Positions 1 to 8,961 of a stretch of DNA of 64,000 nucleotides are shown here, piece after piece. The stretch comes from Pseudomonas sp. Q11. Lineage in GTDB: Bacteria; Pseudomonadota; Gammaproteobacteria; Pseudomonadales; Pseudomonadaceae. Numbering within the stretch: position 1 is the first letter of the stretch; each line of letters opens with the position of its first letter. A program made the translations under genes and the position numbers. Location: contig NZ_JAKNQY010000013.1 in the NCBI RefSeq assembly GCF_024494355.1, forward strand, positions 1 to 64,000. Direction: 5' to 3'. The notes under the pieces were generated by a model. It made no database searches. It had not been told where the DNA came from and worked only from the letters and a program-made list of their open reading frames with translations.

Positions 1-296
1 AGCCTTGCTCCCACACCGGTTTTTCAGGGTTAACCGATTCGGTATCCACCGCAAACCCCTTGTGGGAGCGGGCTTGCTCGCGAAAGCGCTGGGTCAGCTT
101 GCATCCATGCTGAATATGCCACCGCCATCGCGGGCAAGCCTTGCTCCCACACCGATTTTTCAGGGTTTACCGATTCGATGTTCACCGCAAACCCCTTGTG
201 GGAGCGAGCCTGCTCGCGATAGCGGTAAGTCAGCCTGCATCCATCCTGAATGTACCGCCGCCATCGCGGCCAAGCCTTGCTCCCACAGGGGTTTCT
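1..296. repeat. Cluster of REP elements, alternating orientation
   Basis: Five copies or part-copies of the pseudomonad REP sequence lie at about 1-17, 61-92, 125-157, 198-227 and 260-290. Forward copies read TGTGGGAGC followed by GGCTTGCTCGCG; reverse copies read CGCGGGCAAGCCTTGCTCCC. Opposed copies form inverted pairs able to fold into long hairpins. No coding region is convincing here. Confidence 0.85.
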
Positions 297-321
297 CACC
301 CAATTCATAATCGGCGTGGCT

Positions 322-648
322 TCAGCCTTCCACCAACTGCCGCACCGCAACAATCTCCGGCAGGTCGCTGCGGGCCATGTACACCCGCAACGGTTCGGTG
401 AGGTTGATCCGGTCGTCGATGTTCTGGTCCAGCAGCAACTGGATGCGCTCGCGACTCAGGGCCATGGTGCCGTCCGCCGCTGGAACCCAGACAAATTCGC
501 AGGTGGGGATGATGCCGTCGTCGGCCACGTCCATGCCAAAGGCATCTTCGCTGAAGCGCACGATGTACTGGCCGGTTTTGCGGTTCAGACCGACAAAACC
601 CTTGAGCTGGTCGGCGGCCTGGCAGATGAATGTCGAAGTGGTGCGCAT
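322..648 (-). CDS. Conserved hypothetical protein, 108 aa
   Basis: I do not recognise a family. The protein is small and soluble, with no signal peptide or membrane segment. It begins MRTTSTFICQAADQLKGF and contains a stretch resembling a beta-rich substrate or ligand pocket (RKTGQYIVRFSEDAFGMDV). I chose the ATG at 648 because GAGG lies 8 bases upstream; an in-frame ATG at 660 lacks a good ribosome site. It stands alone, with a REP cluster downstream and about 240 bases between it and the divergent phosphodiesterase gene. Function is unknown. Confidence 0.7.
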   Translation of the reverse strand: MRTTSTFICQAADQLKGFVGLNRKTGQYIVRFSEDAFGMDVADDGIIPTCEFVWVPAADGTMALSRERIQLLLDQNIDDRINLTEPLRVYMARSDLPEIVAVRQLVEG

Positions 649-892
649 GGTAAACCTCATGGATGCGTCCCGCAGGACGTCTGATCGATGGTTTACACGC
701 AAGGCAAGTGGACGCTGTCTTCGGGTTTCCCTCTGCCGGGGAAACTGGTGCGGCCAAGCGTACTGCAAAGCGACCTGGAAAAGCGTGGGAAAAATCTGCT
801 TTGCGCATTTTTATGTCGGTATAGCGATAGCGCCAGAAACGTTCAGTTGTTAAAAGAGAGGTCTTTGCGAAACCCACGAAAGGATCTCGAGC

Positions 893-2020
893 ATGCCCGT
901 CACCTTCACTCGTAGCGCCCTGATGCTGAGCCTGTTGCTTGGCTTCGGCCAGACACAGGCCGGCGAAGCCGCGCCCCCCAAGTCCCTCGCGGCCCTTCAA
1001 GGCATTCCTCACCCTGCGGTCATTGCCCACCGCGGCGCCTCGTTTGACGCACCGGAAACCACCGCCGCCGCCTACAAACTGGCCCGCGACCTGGGCGCCG
1101 ATTACCTGGAACTGGACCTGCAACGCAGCAAGGACGGCGTACTGTTCGTGCTGCACGACGACAGCCTGCTGCGCACCACAGATGTCGCGACCAAGTTTCC
1201 CGAGCGCAAGGACAGCACTGCCAACGAATTTACCATGGCGGAACTCAAAACCCTCGATGCCGGCAGCTGGTTCAACGCCGCCTACCCGGACCGTGCTCGC
1301 CCGTCGTTCGTGGGCCTGAAAATTCTGACCCTTGATGAAGTCATCAACATCGCCGAAGGCAACCCGCTGCACAAACCGGGGCTGTACATCGAAACCAAGG
1401 AACCGAAGCTGTTCCCTGGCATCGAGCGCGATCTGAAGGATAAATTGCAGGACCGCGGCTGGTTGAGCCCGGCGGGTTCCAAGCTCGCCAAACGCGCCAC
1501 CGGTGTAGGTCAGGGCAAAGGCAAAGTAGTCTTGCAAACCTTTGAAAAGAGCAGCCTCGAATTGCTGCAAAAAGAAATGCCGAACGTACCGAAGGTGCTG
1601 CTGTTATGGGTGGGAGATGGCTACATCGAGGCCAAGTCGAAGGTGACGTTTGCCGAGTCCGGCGAAACGGACAAGGCGGCCTATTACGCCCAACAGCAGC
1701 CCAAGGATAAGGCCGAGTTTGAACAATGGGTCCAATTCGCCAAGGCACAAGGCGCGATCGGCACCGGGCCGTCCGCCGCGCTGACTCACGGTGGCAGCCA
1801 GAGTTATTCGGACCTGGTGCAGCCGTGGATGAACCAATACACCCATGACCAAGGTCTGTTGGTGCACGTCTACACGGTGGATGAAGCGGTGGACTTCAAA
1901 AAAGTGCTGGAGGCCGGAGTGGATGGCATTTTTACCAACCGCGCTGGTGAACTGCTCAAGTACTTGAAGCGTCCCGAAACAGGCAGCGTGGCGCAGATAC
2001 TGAAGAACAACGGTTACTGA
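893..2020 (+). CDS. glpQ: Periplasmic glycerophosphodiester phosphodiesterase
   Basis: This enzyme hydrolyses glycerophosphodiesters to glycerol-3-phosphate and an alcohol. At 375 aa it has the normal length for GlpQ-type enzymes. Residues 1-24 form a signal peptide ending near GQTQAGEA, which puts it in the periplasm. The GDPD TIM-barrel fold is shown by the catalytic motif HRGASFDAPETT near residue 44, ELDLQRSKDGVLFVLHDD near 75, and YIETKEPKLFPG in mid-protein. The C terminus has the expected VHVYTVDEA and GVDGIFTNRAGEL blocks. AAGGA precedes the ATG by 9 bases. It is transcribed with no obvious partner; the PepSY gene follows after 80 bases. Confidence 0.93.
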   Translation: MPVTFTRSALMLSLLLGFGQTQAGEAAPPKSLAALQGIPHPAVIAHRGASFDAPETTAAAYKLARDLGADYLELDLQRSKDGVLFVLHDDSLLRTTDVATKFPERKDSTANEFTMAELKTLDAGSWFNAAYPDRARPSFVGLKILTLDEVINIAEGNPLHKPGLYIETKEPKLFPGIERDLKDKLQDRGWLSPAGSKLAKRATGVGQGKGKVVLQTFEKSSLELLQKEMPNVPKVLLLWVGDGYIEAKSKVTFAESGETDKAAYYAQQQPKDKAEFEQWVQFAKAQGAIGTGPSAALTHGGSQSYSDLVQPWMNQYTHDQGLLVHVYTVDEAVDFKKVLEAGVDGIFTNRAGELLKYLKRPETGSVAQILKNNGY

Positions 2021-2100
2021 ATTAAGGGTGAATTAAGTTGCCACAGTTAATCTGAACGCACTTAAACGACACACCCTTAATCACAGCAAGGAAAGACCCC

Positions 2101-2406
2101 ATGAAAACTTTGACTGCCCTGTTCACCGCCGCCGCCCTGACCCTCACCGCTGGCCTGGCCCAGGCTGATGTTCGAGTGGACCAGATCCCTCAACTGGTCA
2201 AGGAGGGCAAGATCAAGTCGCTGGAATCGATGAATGAAGCGGCCCTGAAGTTGCACCCGGGCTCCACCATCACCGACACCGACCTGGATAACCACTTCAA
2301 CGGTTATGAATATGAAGTTGAACTGAGAATGGCCGATGGCACAGAGTGGGATGTAGACTTTGACGCCACTACCGGCAAAGTCCTGAGCGACAAACAAGAC
2401 CGTTAA
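2101..2406 (+). CDS. Secreted PepSY-domain protein, 101 aa
   Basis: A signal peptide (MKTLTALFTAAALTLTAGLAQA) is followed by one PepSY-like domain of about 75 residues. The domain has the alpha-beta pattern typical of small periplasmic PepSY proteins: helix around LVKEGKIKSLESMNEAAL, strands around YEYEVELRMADG, and TGKVLSDKQDR at the end. PepSY modules are thought to bind or inhibit peptidases or sense signals in the envelope; the actual role here cannot be read from sequence. AAGGAAAG lies upstream of the ATG. The gene ends at a strong shared terminator facing the chemoreceptor gene. Confidence 0.85.
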   Translation: MKTLTALFTAAALTLTAGLAQADVRVDQIPQLVKEGKIKSLESMNEAALKLHPGSTITDTDLDNHFNGYEYEVELRMADGTEWDVDFDATTGKVLSDKQDR

Positions 2407-2421
2407 TGGGTCACTCACATG

Positions 2422-2454
2422 AGCCGCGCAACCTTAGGGTTGCGCGGCTTTTTT
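2422..2454. terminator. Bidirectional rho-independent terminator
   Basis: A 12-bp perfect stem (AGCCGCGCAACC with its complement) and 4-base loop are followed by a T run. It separates the convergent PepSY and chemoreceptor genes and serves the plus-strand gene best. Confidence 0.85.
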
Positions 2455-2484
2455 GCATCTATCGACAACTACCGCTAACGACCG

Positions 2485-4110
2485 TCAGGCACTCAACCGC
2501 GCCGTCACTTCATTCAACTGCCCCGACAATCCGTGCAGGTTCCGACTCGCGGCTTCGGTGCGCTGCACATTGTCCAGGTTAGTGCTGGCGATGCAGGTGA
2601 TTTCGGTCAGGTTACGCGAGATGTCTTCAGCCACCGAGGTCTGCTCTTCTGCGGCAGTGGCGATCTGGCGGTTCATGTCGCGAATCGCTTCCACAGCCTG
2701 GGTAATGCGTTCGAGCATTGCACCGGCCTGAGTCACCTGCTCCACGCTTTCTTCACTGCGCGACTGTCCGCTCTCGATGGCCTGGGCCGCGTCCACCGCA
2801 CCGGTTTGCACGGTCTGGATAATCTGGTTGATCTCGATGATGGACGAGGCGGTGCGCTGGGCCAGACTGCGCACCTCATCGGCAACCACCGCGAAACCGC
2901 GTCCGGCCTCACCGGCCCGGGCCGCTTCGATAGCAGCGTTGAGGGCCAGCAGATTGGTCTGCTCGGCGATACCGCGGATCACTTCCAAAACCTTGCCAAT
3001 GCGCCCACTATCGGTTTCCAACTGACGGATGACCGTGGCGGTGTTGGCGATTTCACCGCGCATGCGGGTGATGGTGTGAATGGTCCCTTGCATGACCTTC
3101 TCGCCCTGCTGCGCCGAATGATCGGCGTCATCGGCGGCCCGTGCCGCGTCGGCGGCATGGCGGGCGACTTCCTGGGCGGTGGCGGACATTTCGTTCATCG
3201 CCGTCGCCACCTGGTCGGTGCGTTCGAATTGCTCGCTGGTGCCTTGGCTCATCAGGCTGGCGATGGCATTGAGCTCACCGCTGGCACTGTCCAGTTCCGT
3301 CGCACTGCGTTGCAGACGCGTGAAGGTTTCGGCGAGAAAGTCGCGCAGGGTATTGGCGGCCAGCGCCAGGTCACCCAATTCGTCCTGCCGGTTGCTGACC
3401 ACCCGCTCGGCGAAACGCCCGCGACTCAGTTGAGTCACGTACTCGATCAGGTTGCGGATCGGCTGCACCAGATTGCGATTGACCAGCCACAGGCTGAACA
3501 GCCCGATCAGCAGGCCGGAAACCAACATGATCACGGTGCCCAGCATAATCGTACGATCGGCACCGGCGCTGATCTGCGCCGATTGCTCGCTGGCAAGTTT
3601 GCGCAGTTCCACCACCAACGCGCTCATCTGTTCACTGGCGGCACGGTCCACGCCTTTGACCGCCGCATCACCCGCCGCCGCATCGCCGCCCGCCGTCACA
3701 AACGCATCACGGCCCTTCTGGTAGGCCACACCCAGTTGGAGATGTTCGTCTCGCAGCCCCTCAATCCGGGTCTTGATGGGCATCGCAACCCCTTCGAGCC
3801 CGATCAACTGGCCAAGAATGCCCTGGACATCGTGCTGGCGATCCTCGAACTGCTTCCAGTATTTAGCCAGGTCCGCCGGCTGCTTGCCGCGCAGCAGAAC
3901 GTTTTTCCACTCCTGGACCTGCACCTTGAATTGCAGGTTGGCCTCGTCGATCAACTGCGACGCACGCAACGGGCCATCGATCAGGTTGCGATAATTCTGG
4001 ACGCCGTTGGAAAGGAAATGGAAAGACGCCAGGGCAATCAGCAACATTGCCAGCAGGCTGCCACTGAGCAAGGCGAGAATCTGCGCTCTCAGGGATTTTT
4101 GTAGAAACAT
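2485..4110 (-). CDS. Methyl-accepting chemotaxis protein
   Basis: This is a transmembrane chemoreceptor that signals to the CheA-CheW array. Of its 541 residues, about 10-33 form TM1, 34-187 a periplasmic four-helix-type sensor region, 188-211 TM2 and 212-264 a HAMP domain. The rest is the cytoplasmic coiled coil. The signalling tip contains the diagnostic [19 protein letters not shown] and [16 protein letters not shown] used the ATG at 4110, which places TM1 at the N terminus as usual; an upstream in-frame extension to 4344 would add a non-hydrophobic, unlikely leader. The ligand is unknown. A strong antisense ORF on the plus strand is only a codon shadow. Confidence 0.93.
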   Translation of the reverse strand: MFLQKSLRAQILALLSGSLLAMLLIALASFHFLSNGVQNYRNLIDGPLRASQLIDEANLQFKVQVQEWKNVLLRGKQPADLAKYWKQFEDRQHDVQGILGQLIGLEGVAMPIKTRIEGLRDEHLQLGVAYQKGRDAFVTAGGDAAAGDAAVKGVDRAASEQMSALVVELRKLASEQSAQISAGADRTIMLGTVIMLVSGLLIGLFSLWLVNRNLVQPIRNLIEYVTQLSRGRFAERVVSNRQDELGDLALAANTLRDFLAETFTRLQRSATELDSASGELNAIASLMSQGTSEQFERTDQVATAMNEMSATAQEVARHAADAARAADDADHSAQQGEKVMQGTIHTITRMRGEIANTATVIRQLETDSGRIGKVLEVIRGIAEQTNLLALNAAIEAARAGEAGRGFAVVADEVRSLAQRTASSIIEINQIIQTVQTGAVDAAQAIESGQSRSEESVEQVTQAGAMLERITQAVEAIRDMNRQIATAAEEQTSVAEDISRNLTEITCIASTNLDNVQRTEAASRNLHGLSGQLNEVTARLSA

Positions 4111-4424
4111 GGAGGGAAATCTCTTGAAAAGAAGAAGAGCCAAGCTCCCGGACGACACTTCCCGACCTCCATGTTCGTGGTGTGCAGTGTCGTAACCGAA
4201 TGCGGGATATGTACACGCCATCGACCCGCCGGGCGCATTCTTGAGCCTTCGCGACGATCGGTAGCGGTCGTTTGGTGATTGGACATGTCCTGTCCAGACA
4301 AGCCCTTTTGTCGCCACAACGGAACTTAAAAGTCTTTTTGTCATTTTTTCTGCTGTATCCTGCCCAAGCTTTGTAAAAGCGCGGATCTACCAGATCTACC
4401 AACAGACTTTGCGAGGAGCGCGAT
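4111..4424. other. Divergent intergenic region
   Basis: It separates the chemoreceptor gene (leftward) from the 47-aa ORF (rightward). The part near 4315-4375 is relatively AT-rich and probably holds the promoters, but I could not fix -35/-10 elements with confidence. No REP or further gene is seen. Confidence 0.5.
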
Positions 4425-4568
4425 ATGCACGAGATTCCTAATCTCCCCTTCCCTAGCCTGCACGAAACTGAGCAGACGACCACGCTACAAGCCGGGGGGC
4501 AACCAGACGCCCAGCAACCCGAGCCCGAAGAAGCCACTGAACGCCGCCAGGCCGACAGCGAAGACTGA
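4425..4568 (+). CDS. Small hypothetical protein, 47 aa
   Basis: This short reading frame starts MHEIPNLPFPSLHETEQ and ends ATERRQADSED. Its C-terminal half is rich in Gln, Pro and Glu, so it is probably unstructured. GAGGAG sits 7 bases before the ATG, which is the main reason to call it. It lies 75 bases upstream of another small gene. No function can be assigned. Confidence 0.55.
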   Translation: MHEIPNLPFPSLHETEQTTTLQAGGQPDAQQPEPEEATERRQADSED

Positions 4569-4590
4569 TTCACCCGCACGACCAGACCGT

Positions 4591-4618
4591 GTGGAAAGCG
4601 CTAAGATGCGCTTTCCAC
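4591..4618. other. Perfect 11-bp inverted repeat between two small genes
   Basis: GTGGAAAGCGC and its complement flank a 6-base loop. There is no T run after it, so it is more likely an mRNA-stabilising or regulatory hairpin in the leader of the next gene than a terminator. Confidence 0.6.
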
Positions 4619-4643
4619 ACTGCCTGAATCCTGAGCCCACACC

Positions 4644-4853
4644 ATGACCGATGACCCCGCATTCAGCGAAGCCCAAGCCAGCGTTCTGATCGGCACTGCC
4701 GAAAAGATGGTGGATATCTGGACGCGCCTTTCCCCCGAGAAACAAGCCGCGCTGCTGGCACGTTTCGGCACTGAAGAAAACGCCCTCGCCGCATTGGTCA
4801 CCACGCATCTGGTGGCCGGACAAGACGACAACCCAACGCCATCGGGCAAATAG
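4644..4853 (+). CDS. Small conserved hypothetical protein, 69 aa
   Basis: This is a soluble, mostly helical 69-residue protein (MTDDPAFSEAQASVLIG..., then EKMVDIWTRLSPEKQAALLARFG). There is no signal peptide, cysteine cluster or known motif. The perfect hairpin at 4591-4618 lies in its leader. The helical pattern and codon use support a real gene; its function is unknown. Confidence 0.65.
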   Translation: MTDDPAFSEAQASVLIGTAEKMVDIWTRLSPEKQAALLARFGTEENALAALVTTHLVAGQDDNPTPSGK

Positions 4854-4936
4854 TTCTACTTTTCCACGCTTCACGGTCGTGGGCACCGCTATCATAAGCA
4901 GCCTATCTATCCTGCTGCTCCGTGGACCCTCTACCC

Positions 4937-6136
4937 ATGCCAGATACCCAGCGCCCCTTGGCGGTCACGCTGCAAGTCGTTTCCATCGTTCTGTTCACTT
5001 TCATTGGCTACCTGAATATCGGCATTCCCCTCGCGGTGCTGCCGGGGTTCGTCCACGGCGAACTGGGTTTTGGCGCGGTGATCGCCGGGCTGGTGATCAG
5101 CGTCCAGTACCTGGCCACCCTCCTCAGCCGTCCTTATGCCGGACGGATCATCGACAACCTGGGGAGCAAGCGTGCGGTCATGTTCGGTCTCGCGGGTTGC
5201 GGGCTGAGCGGTGTGTTCATGCTGGCGTCCGCCTGGACGTCAAACCTACCGACTCTGAGCCTCATCAGCCTGCTGATTGGCCGCCTGGTGCTGGGCAGTG
5301 CGGAAAGCCTGGTAGGCTCGGGATCGATTGGCTGGGGCATCGGCCGGGTCGGCGCAGCGAATACCGCCAAGGTGATTTCCTGGAACGGCATCGCCAGCTA
5401 CGGTGCGCTGGCGATTGGCGCGCCGTTGGGGGTGTGGCTGGTGAAATCCCTGGGACTGTGGAGCATGGGCGTCAGCATTATCTTGCTGGCGCTGCTGGGG
5501 CTGGCGCTGGCCTGGCCGAAAACGGCGGCGCCTATTGTCACGGGCGAACGGTTGCCATTCATGCACGTTCTCGGACGAGTCCTGCCCCATGGCTGCGGCC
5601 TGGCCCTGGGCTCCATCGGTTTTGGCACCATCGCCACGTTCATCACCCTGTATTACGCCACGCAGCAGTGGGACAACGCAGTGCTGTGCCTGAGCCTGTT
5701 CGGCGCCAGCTTCATCGGCGCGCGCTTGCTGTTCGGTAATTTGATCAACCGCCTGGGCGGCTTCCGGGTGGCGATTGCCTGCCTGTCGGTGGAAACCCTG
5801 GGCCTGTTGTTGCTATGGCTGGCACCGGATGCACACTGGGCCTTGGCCGGCGCGGCATTGAGCGGTTTCGGTTTTTCCCTGGTGTTCCCGGCGCTGGGGG
5901 TGGAAGCAGTCAACCTGGTCCCGGCCTCCAGCCGTGGCGCAGCGGTGGGCGCCTATTCGTTGTTCATTGACTTGTCCCTGGGGATTACCGGGCCGCTGGC
6001 CGGTGCGATTGCCGCAGGTTTTGGTTTTGCTTCGATCTTTTTGTTCGCCGCGCTGGCGGCCTTGGGCGGGTTACTGCTGAGTCTCTACTTGTACCGCCAG
6101 GCGCCTAAGTATCGCCAGGAACGGGAGGAAAACTAG
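4937..6136 (+). CDS. MFS transporter, YhhS/YfcJ (UPF0226) type
   Basis: This is an inner-membrane secondary transporter of 399 aa with twelve predicted helices, similar in length and N-terminal pattern to E. coli YhhS/YfcJ. Family features include [16 protein letters not shown] near residue 30, [18 protein letters not shown] after helix 2 (the MFS loop 2-3 motif) and [16 protein letters not shown] in the second half. I prefer the ATG at 4937; a GTG at 4922 in the same frame would add five residues, and neither start has a strong ribosome site. The substrate is unknown; relatives are treated as drug or metabolite exporters. Its stop codon overlaps that of arfB on the other strand. Confidence 0.88.
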   Translation: MPDTQRPLAVTLQVVSIVLFTFIGYLNIGIPLAVLPGFVHGELGFGAVIAGLVISVQYLATLLSRPYAGRIIDNLGSKRAVMFGLAGCGLSGVFMLASAWTSNLPTLSLISLLIGRLVLGSAESLVGSGSIGWGIGRVGAANTAKVISWNGIASYGALAIGAPLGVWLVKSLGLWSMGVSIILLALLGLALAWPKTAAPIVTGERLPFMHVLGRVLPHGCGLALGSIGFGTIATFITLYYATQQWDNAVLCLSLFGASFIGARLLFGNLINRLGGFRVAIACLSVETLGLLLLWLAPDAHWALAGAALSGFGFSLVFPALGVEAVNLVPASSRGAAVGAYSLFIDLSLGITGPLAGAIAAGFGFASIFLFAALAALGGLLLSLYLYRQAPKYRQEREEN

Positions 6137-6546
6137 AAGTCCACCTTGCCGCGCCCGGCTTTGATCGAACCGCGCTTGGTCTTGGATTCCAGACGACGTT
6201 TCTTCGAGCCCAGGGTCGGTTTGGTCGGGCGGCGCTTCTTCTCGACCTTGGTGGCGTTGAGGATCAGCTCGGTCAGACGCTCCAGGGCATCGGCCCGGTT
6301 CTGTTCCTGGGTGCGGTATTGCTGGGCCTTGATGATCAACACACCGTCGCTGGTGATGCGACTGTCGCGCAGCGCCAGCAACCGCTCCTTGTAGAAATCG
6401 GGCAAGGACGAGGTCCCGATGTCGAAGCGCAAGTGCACGGCGCTGGAGACCTTATTGACGTTCTGCCCCCCGGCGCCTTGGGCGCGGATGGCCGTCAACT
6501 CGATCTCGGCGTCCGGGATGTGCACAGTGTTGGAAATCGCCAGCAT
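6133..6546 (-). CDS. arfB: Alternative ribosome-rescue factor ArfB (YaeJ), peptidyl-tRNA hydrolase
   Basis: ArfB releases peptides from ribosomes stalled on mRNAs lacking a stop codon. The 137-aa protein has the release-factor catalytic loop [13 protein letters not shown] at residues 21-33, with the GGQ tripeptide, but no codon-recognition domain. The C terminus is a basic tail ([20 protein letters not shown]) of the kind that enters the empty mRNA channel. The length matches the family (about 140 aa). The stop codon shares the bases CTAG with the convergent MFS gene, so the two mRNAs have complementary 3' ends. Confidence 0.95.
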   Translation of the reverse strand: MLAISNTVHIPDAEIELTAIRAQGAGGQNVNKVSSAVHLRFDIGTSSLPDFYKERLLALRDSRITSDGVLIIKAQQYRTQEQNRADALERLTELILNATKVEKKRRPTKPTLGSKKRRLESKTKRGSIKAGRGKVDF

Positions 6547-6598
6547 GGGAAAAGAAGTCCGGTATCAGGACCCACAGGATACTCGAAACCGCCGGAAT

Positions 6599-6690
6599 GA
6601 GGCCTGTGAGAGCCTGACCTGTGGAGAGGCCTGTGGGAGTCTGACCTGTGGAGAGGTCTGTGGGAGTCTGACCTGGGGGGAGGTCTGTGG
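6599..6690. repeat. 27-bp tandem repeat next to a REP
   Basis: Three full 27-bp units begin at 6599, 6626 and 6653, each starting GAGGYCTGTGRGAGYCTGAC. A fourth partial unit at 6680 runs straight into a REP element. Copies differ at only a few positions. Confidence 0.85.
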
Positions 6691-6778
6691 GAGCAAGGCT
6701 TGCCCGCGATGAACGGTAATGCGGTTTACCGATAGATCGCGGTGACTGCATCGCGGGCAAGCCTTGCTCCCACAGGTT
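6684..6778. repeat. Inverted pair of REP elements
   Basis: The forward copy TGTGGGAGCAAGGCTTGCCC and the reverse copy GGGCAAGCCTTGCTCCCACA enclose about 45 bases, forming a potential cruciform between arfB and the permease terminator. Confidence 0.85.
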
Positions 6779-6828
6779 CTATTCCCATAGGTTCTATTCC
6801 CATGGTTTTGTTCCCATGGTTTTGTTCC
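6774..6828. repeat. 14-15-bp tandem array derived from a REP end
   Basis: Two units of AGGTTCTATTCCCAT (6774, 6789) are followed by GGTTTTGTTCCCAT (6804) and a partial copy (6818). Each looks like a mutated form of the REP terminus CTTGCTCCCACAGG that immediately precedes the array. Confidence 0.8.
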
Positions 6829-6837
6829 TTCCTTGAA

Positions 6838-6868
6838 CAACAAACCCGGCACTTGGCCGGGTTTGTTG
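6838..6868 (-). terminator. Terminator of the amino acid permease gene
   Basis: A 13-bp perfect stem (CAACAAACCCGGC and complement) with a 5-base loop lies just past the permease stop. The T-rich side in the minus-strand transcript supports intrinsic termination. Confidence 0.75.
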
Positions 6869-6882
6869 TATTCAAGGATTAC

Positions 6883-8304
6883 TTACTTGGCAGCCGCCGC
6901 CACAGCCATGGCCTGCCGGGCACTGCGCTTGTTCTTGATCAGGTAGCACACCCACATGAACACCAGCCACACCGGAATCGCGTAGACCGACATCTGGATG
7001 CCGGGAATCAGCAACATCACCCCAAGAATGAACACCACGAACGCCAGGCAGACGTAGTTGCCGTACGGATACCACAGCGCCTTGAACAGCGGTGTCTGGC
7101 GGGTCTGGTTCATGTGTTGGCGGAACTTGAAATGCGAATAGCTGATCATCGCCCAGTTGATCACCAGCGTCGCGACCACCAGCGACATCAGTAACTCCAG
7201 CGCGTGCTGCGGGATGAAGTAGTTAAGCAGCACCGCCACCAGCGTGACCGCCGCCGAAGCCAGGATCGAACGCACCGGCACGCCGCGCTTGTCGATCTTG
7301 GCCAGGGCCTTGGGCGCATCGCCCTGTTCGGCCATGCCCAACAGCATGCGGCTGTTGCAGTAGGTGCCGCTGTTGTACACCGACAGCGCCGCAGTCAGCA
7401 CTACGAAGTTGAGGATGTGCGCCGCAGTATTACTGCCCAGCATCGAGAACACCTGCACGAACGGGCTACCGCTGTAGGCATCGCCAGAGGCATTAAGTGT
7501 GTTCAGCAGGCTGTCCCAGGGGGTCAGGGACAACAGCACCACGAGGGCGCCGATGTAGAAAATCAGGATCCGGTAGATCACCTGATTGATGGCCTTGGGG
7601 ATCACGGTTTTCGGTTTGTCGGCCTCGGCGGCGGTGAAGCCGAGCATTTCCAGACCACCGAAAGAGAACATGATGATCGCCATCGCCATCACCAGACCGC
7701 TCACGCCGTTGGGGAAAAATCCGCCGTGAGCCCACAGGTTGGTCACCGAAGCTTGCGGACCACCATTGCCGCTGACCAGCAGATAGCTGCCCAGGGCAAT
7801 CATGCCGACAATCGCCACGACCTTGATGATCGCGAACCAGAACTCGGCCTCGCCAAAGACTTTGACGTTGGCCAGGTTGATGACGTTGATCAGCACGAAA
7901 AACGCTGCCGCCGAAGCCCAGGTCGGGATGTCCGGCGCCCAGTAGTGGATGTACTTGCCGACCGCGGTCAGCTCGGACATGCCCACCAGAATATAAAGAA
8001 TCCAGCAGTTCCAGCCCGACAGGAAGCCGGCGAAACCGCCCCAATACTTGTGGGCAAAGTGACTGAAGGAGCCGGCCACCGGCTCTTCGACAATCATCTC
8101 GCCCAACTGGCGCATGATCATGAAGGCAATGAAGCCGCAAATGGCGTAACCGAGGATCATCGACGGGCCGGCTGACTTCAACACCCCCGCCGAGCCGAGG
8201 AACAGGCCTGTACCGATCGCGCCGCCGAGGGCGATCAGTTGAATGTGTCGATTTTTCAGGCCACGTTTCAGCTCGCCTGAATGCGTATTTTCTACAACGG
8301 TCAT
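6883..8304 (-). CDS. Aromatic amino acid permease, AroP/PheP type (APC family)
   Basis: This is a 473-aa, twelve-helix inner-membrane proton symporter. The N terminus (RGLKNRHIQLIALGGAIGTG) and next block (MRQLGEMIVEEPVAGSFSHF) are near-identical in pattern to E. coli PheP/AroP. So are SFGGLEMLGFTAAEA, the LSVYNSGTYCNSRMLLG stretch and the conserved KAINQVIYRILIFYIG. The likely substrates are Phe, Tyr or Trp, but related pseudomonad permeases for other amino acids share these motifs, so the substrate is inference. It is monocistronic, with its own terminator and a long upstream region shared divergently with the small-peptide locus. Confidence 0.9.
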   Translation of the reverse strand: MTVVENTHSGELKRGLKNRHIQLIALGGAIGTGLFLGSAGVLKSAGPSMILGYAICGFIAFMIMRQLGEMIVEEPVAGSFSHFAHKYWGGFAGFLSGWNCWILYILVGMSELTAVGKYIHYWAPDIPTWASAAAFFVLINVINLANVKVFGEAEFWFAIIKVVAIVGMIALGSYLLVSGNGGPQASVTNLWAHGGFFPNGVSGLVMAMAIIMFSFGGLEMLGFTAAEADKPKTVIPKAINQVIYRILIFYIGALVVLLSLTPWDSLLNTLNASGDAYSGSPFVQVFSMLGSNTAAHILNFVVLTAALSVYNSGTYCNSRMLLGMAEQGDAPKALAKIDKRGVPVRSILASAAVTLVAVLLNYFIPQHALELLMSLVVATLVINWAMISYSHFKFRQHMNQTRQTPLFKALWYPYGNYVCLAFVVFILGVMLLIPGIQMSVYAIPVWLVFMWVCYLIKNKRSARQAMAVAAAAK

Positions 8305-8961
8305 GCGTCACCTGTTTGTTTTTATCTGTGACGAAATCGAACCCGACACGCTTATGGCATGGCGGAGTGAACAAGGCGGATAACCTTGAAAATGCGTGGG
8401 TACGCGAAGGGTCACAGTAAAACGCGGCGCATTGTACACTGCCGCCCTCCTGCTGCCAGACACCACCGGATCAGCGTCTCACCCCGCACTTGGGTATGGC
8501 GCGCATCTGACCCTTCCCGTTGGCCTGAAACAAGCGCTGCGAAGTATCAAAAAACTCGTCAAACCGATGCCCTCGGAAGCTTTTTCTTACAGTCATCCTA
8601 AACGCCGATAGAGAGCCGCTCACAAGGCAACAATCGTCAACATTCCTTTACGATGCGTAACGCAAGCTTTCCAAGTAGGAAATTTCCGTAGCCTGACTGC
8701 AAATTGACGGTAGGTAGCTACCTATTTAAAAAAACACCCAGGCGGCTGTTTTTGAATGAGTAATTTCCCAGGAAAAAATGGAATAAAAAGTTCAAACGAA
8801 AAAAATAATTTATTTTTTTGCATTCCAAAAAACCCTCGACTAGGTTTTCAGCGACTTGCCAAGGCGTCGTGCTGGCAAGTTGTGCGGAGCCGATTCCGGT
8901 CAGTTTTCAATCGCGGAGTCGACCCCGCAACTTTCCGTAAAAGTCATCTAGGAGATTCACT
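8305..8961. other. 657-base divergent region with an AT-rich, structured leader
   Basis: Bases 8305-8640 hold the permease promoter side; I see no credible gene there. Bases 8700-8830 are strikingly AT-rich for this genome. From 8825 the plus strand can fold: AAAACC/GGTTTT arms at about 8827-8847, then perfect 7-bp arms ACTTGCC (8854-8860) and GGCAAGT (8874-8880), then GCGG/CCGC arms around 8914-8937. These hairpins would form the 5' leader of the 45-aa peptide gene. The promoter is probably in the AT-rich block, though I cannot fix its elements. Confidence 0.55.

Noticed and set aside
5..401. Several overlapping frames across the first 400 bases
   Set aside because: They are translations of REP elements; repeated MLPHRFFRV-type starts come from the repeat, not from genes.
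2533..4104. 523-aa plus-strand frame opposite the chemoreceptor
   Set aside because: It has no ribosome site or family motifs and is Gly/His/Leu-rich in the way expected for a codon shadow.
7204..8175. 323-aa plus-strand frame opposite the amino acid permease
   Set aside because: It is His/Arg/Gln-rich composition typical of the reverse of a membrane-protein gene.
8396..8611. 71-aa plus-strand frame upstream of the small peptide gene
   Set aside because: There is no ribosome site, the sequence shows no structure or motif, and it overlaps the permease promoter region.
8861..8885. Sigma-54 promoter at CTGGCAAGTTGTGCGG
   Set aside because: GG and GC elements are only 8 bases apart; sigma-54 needs 10.
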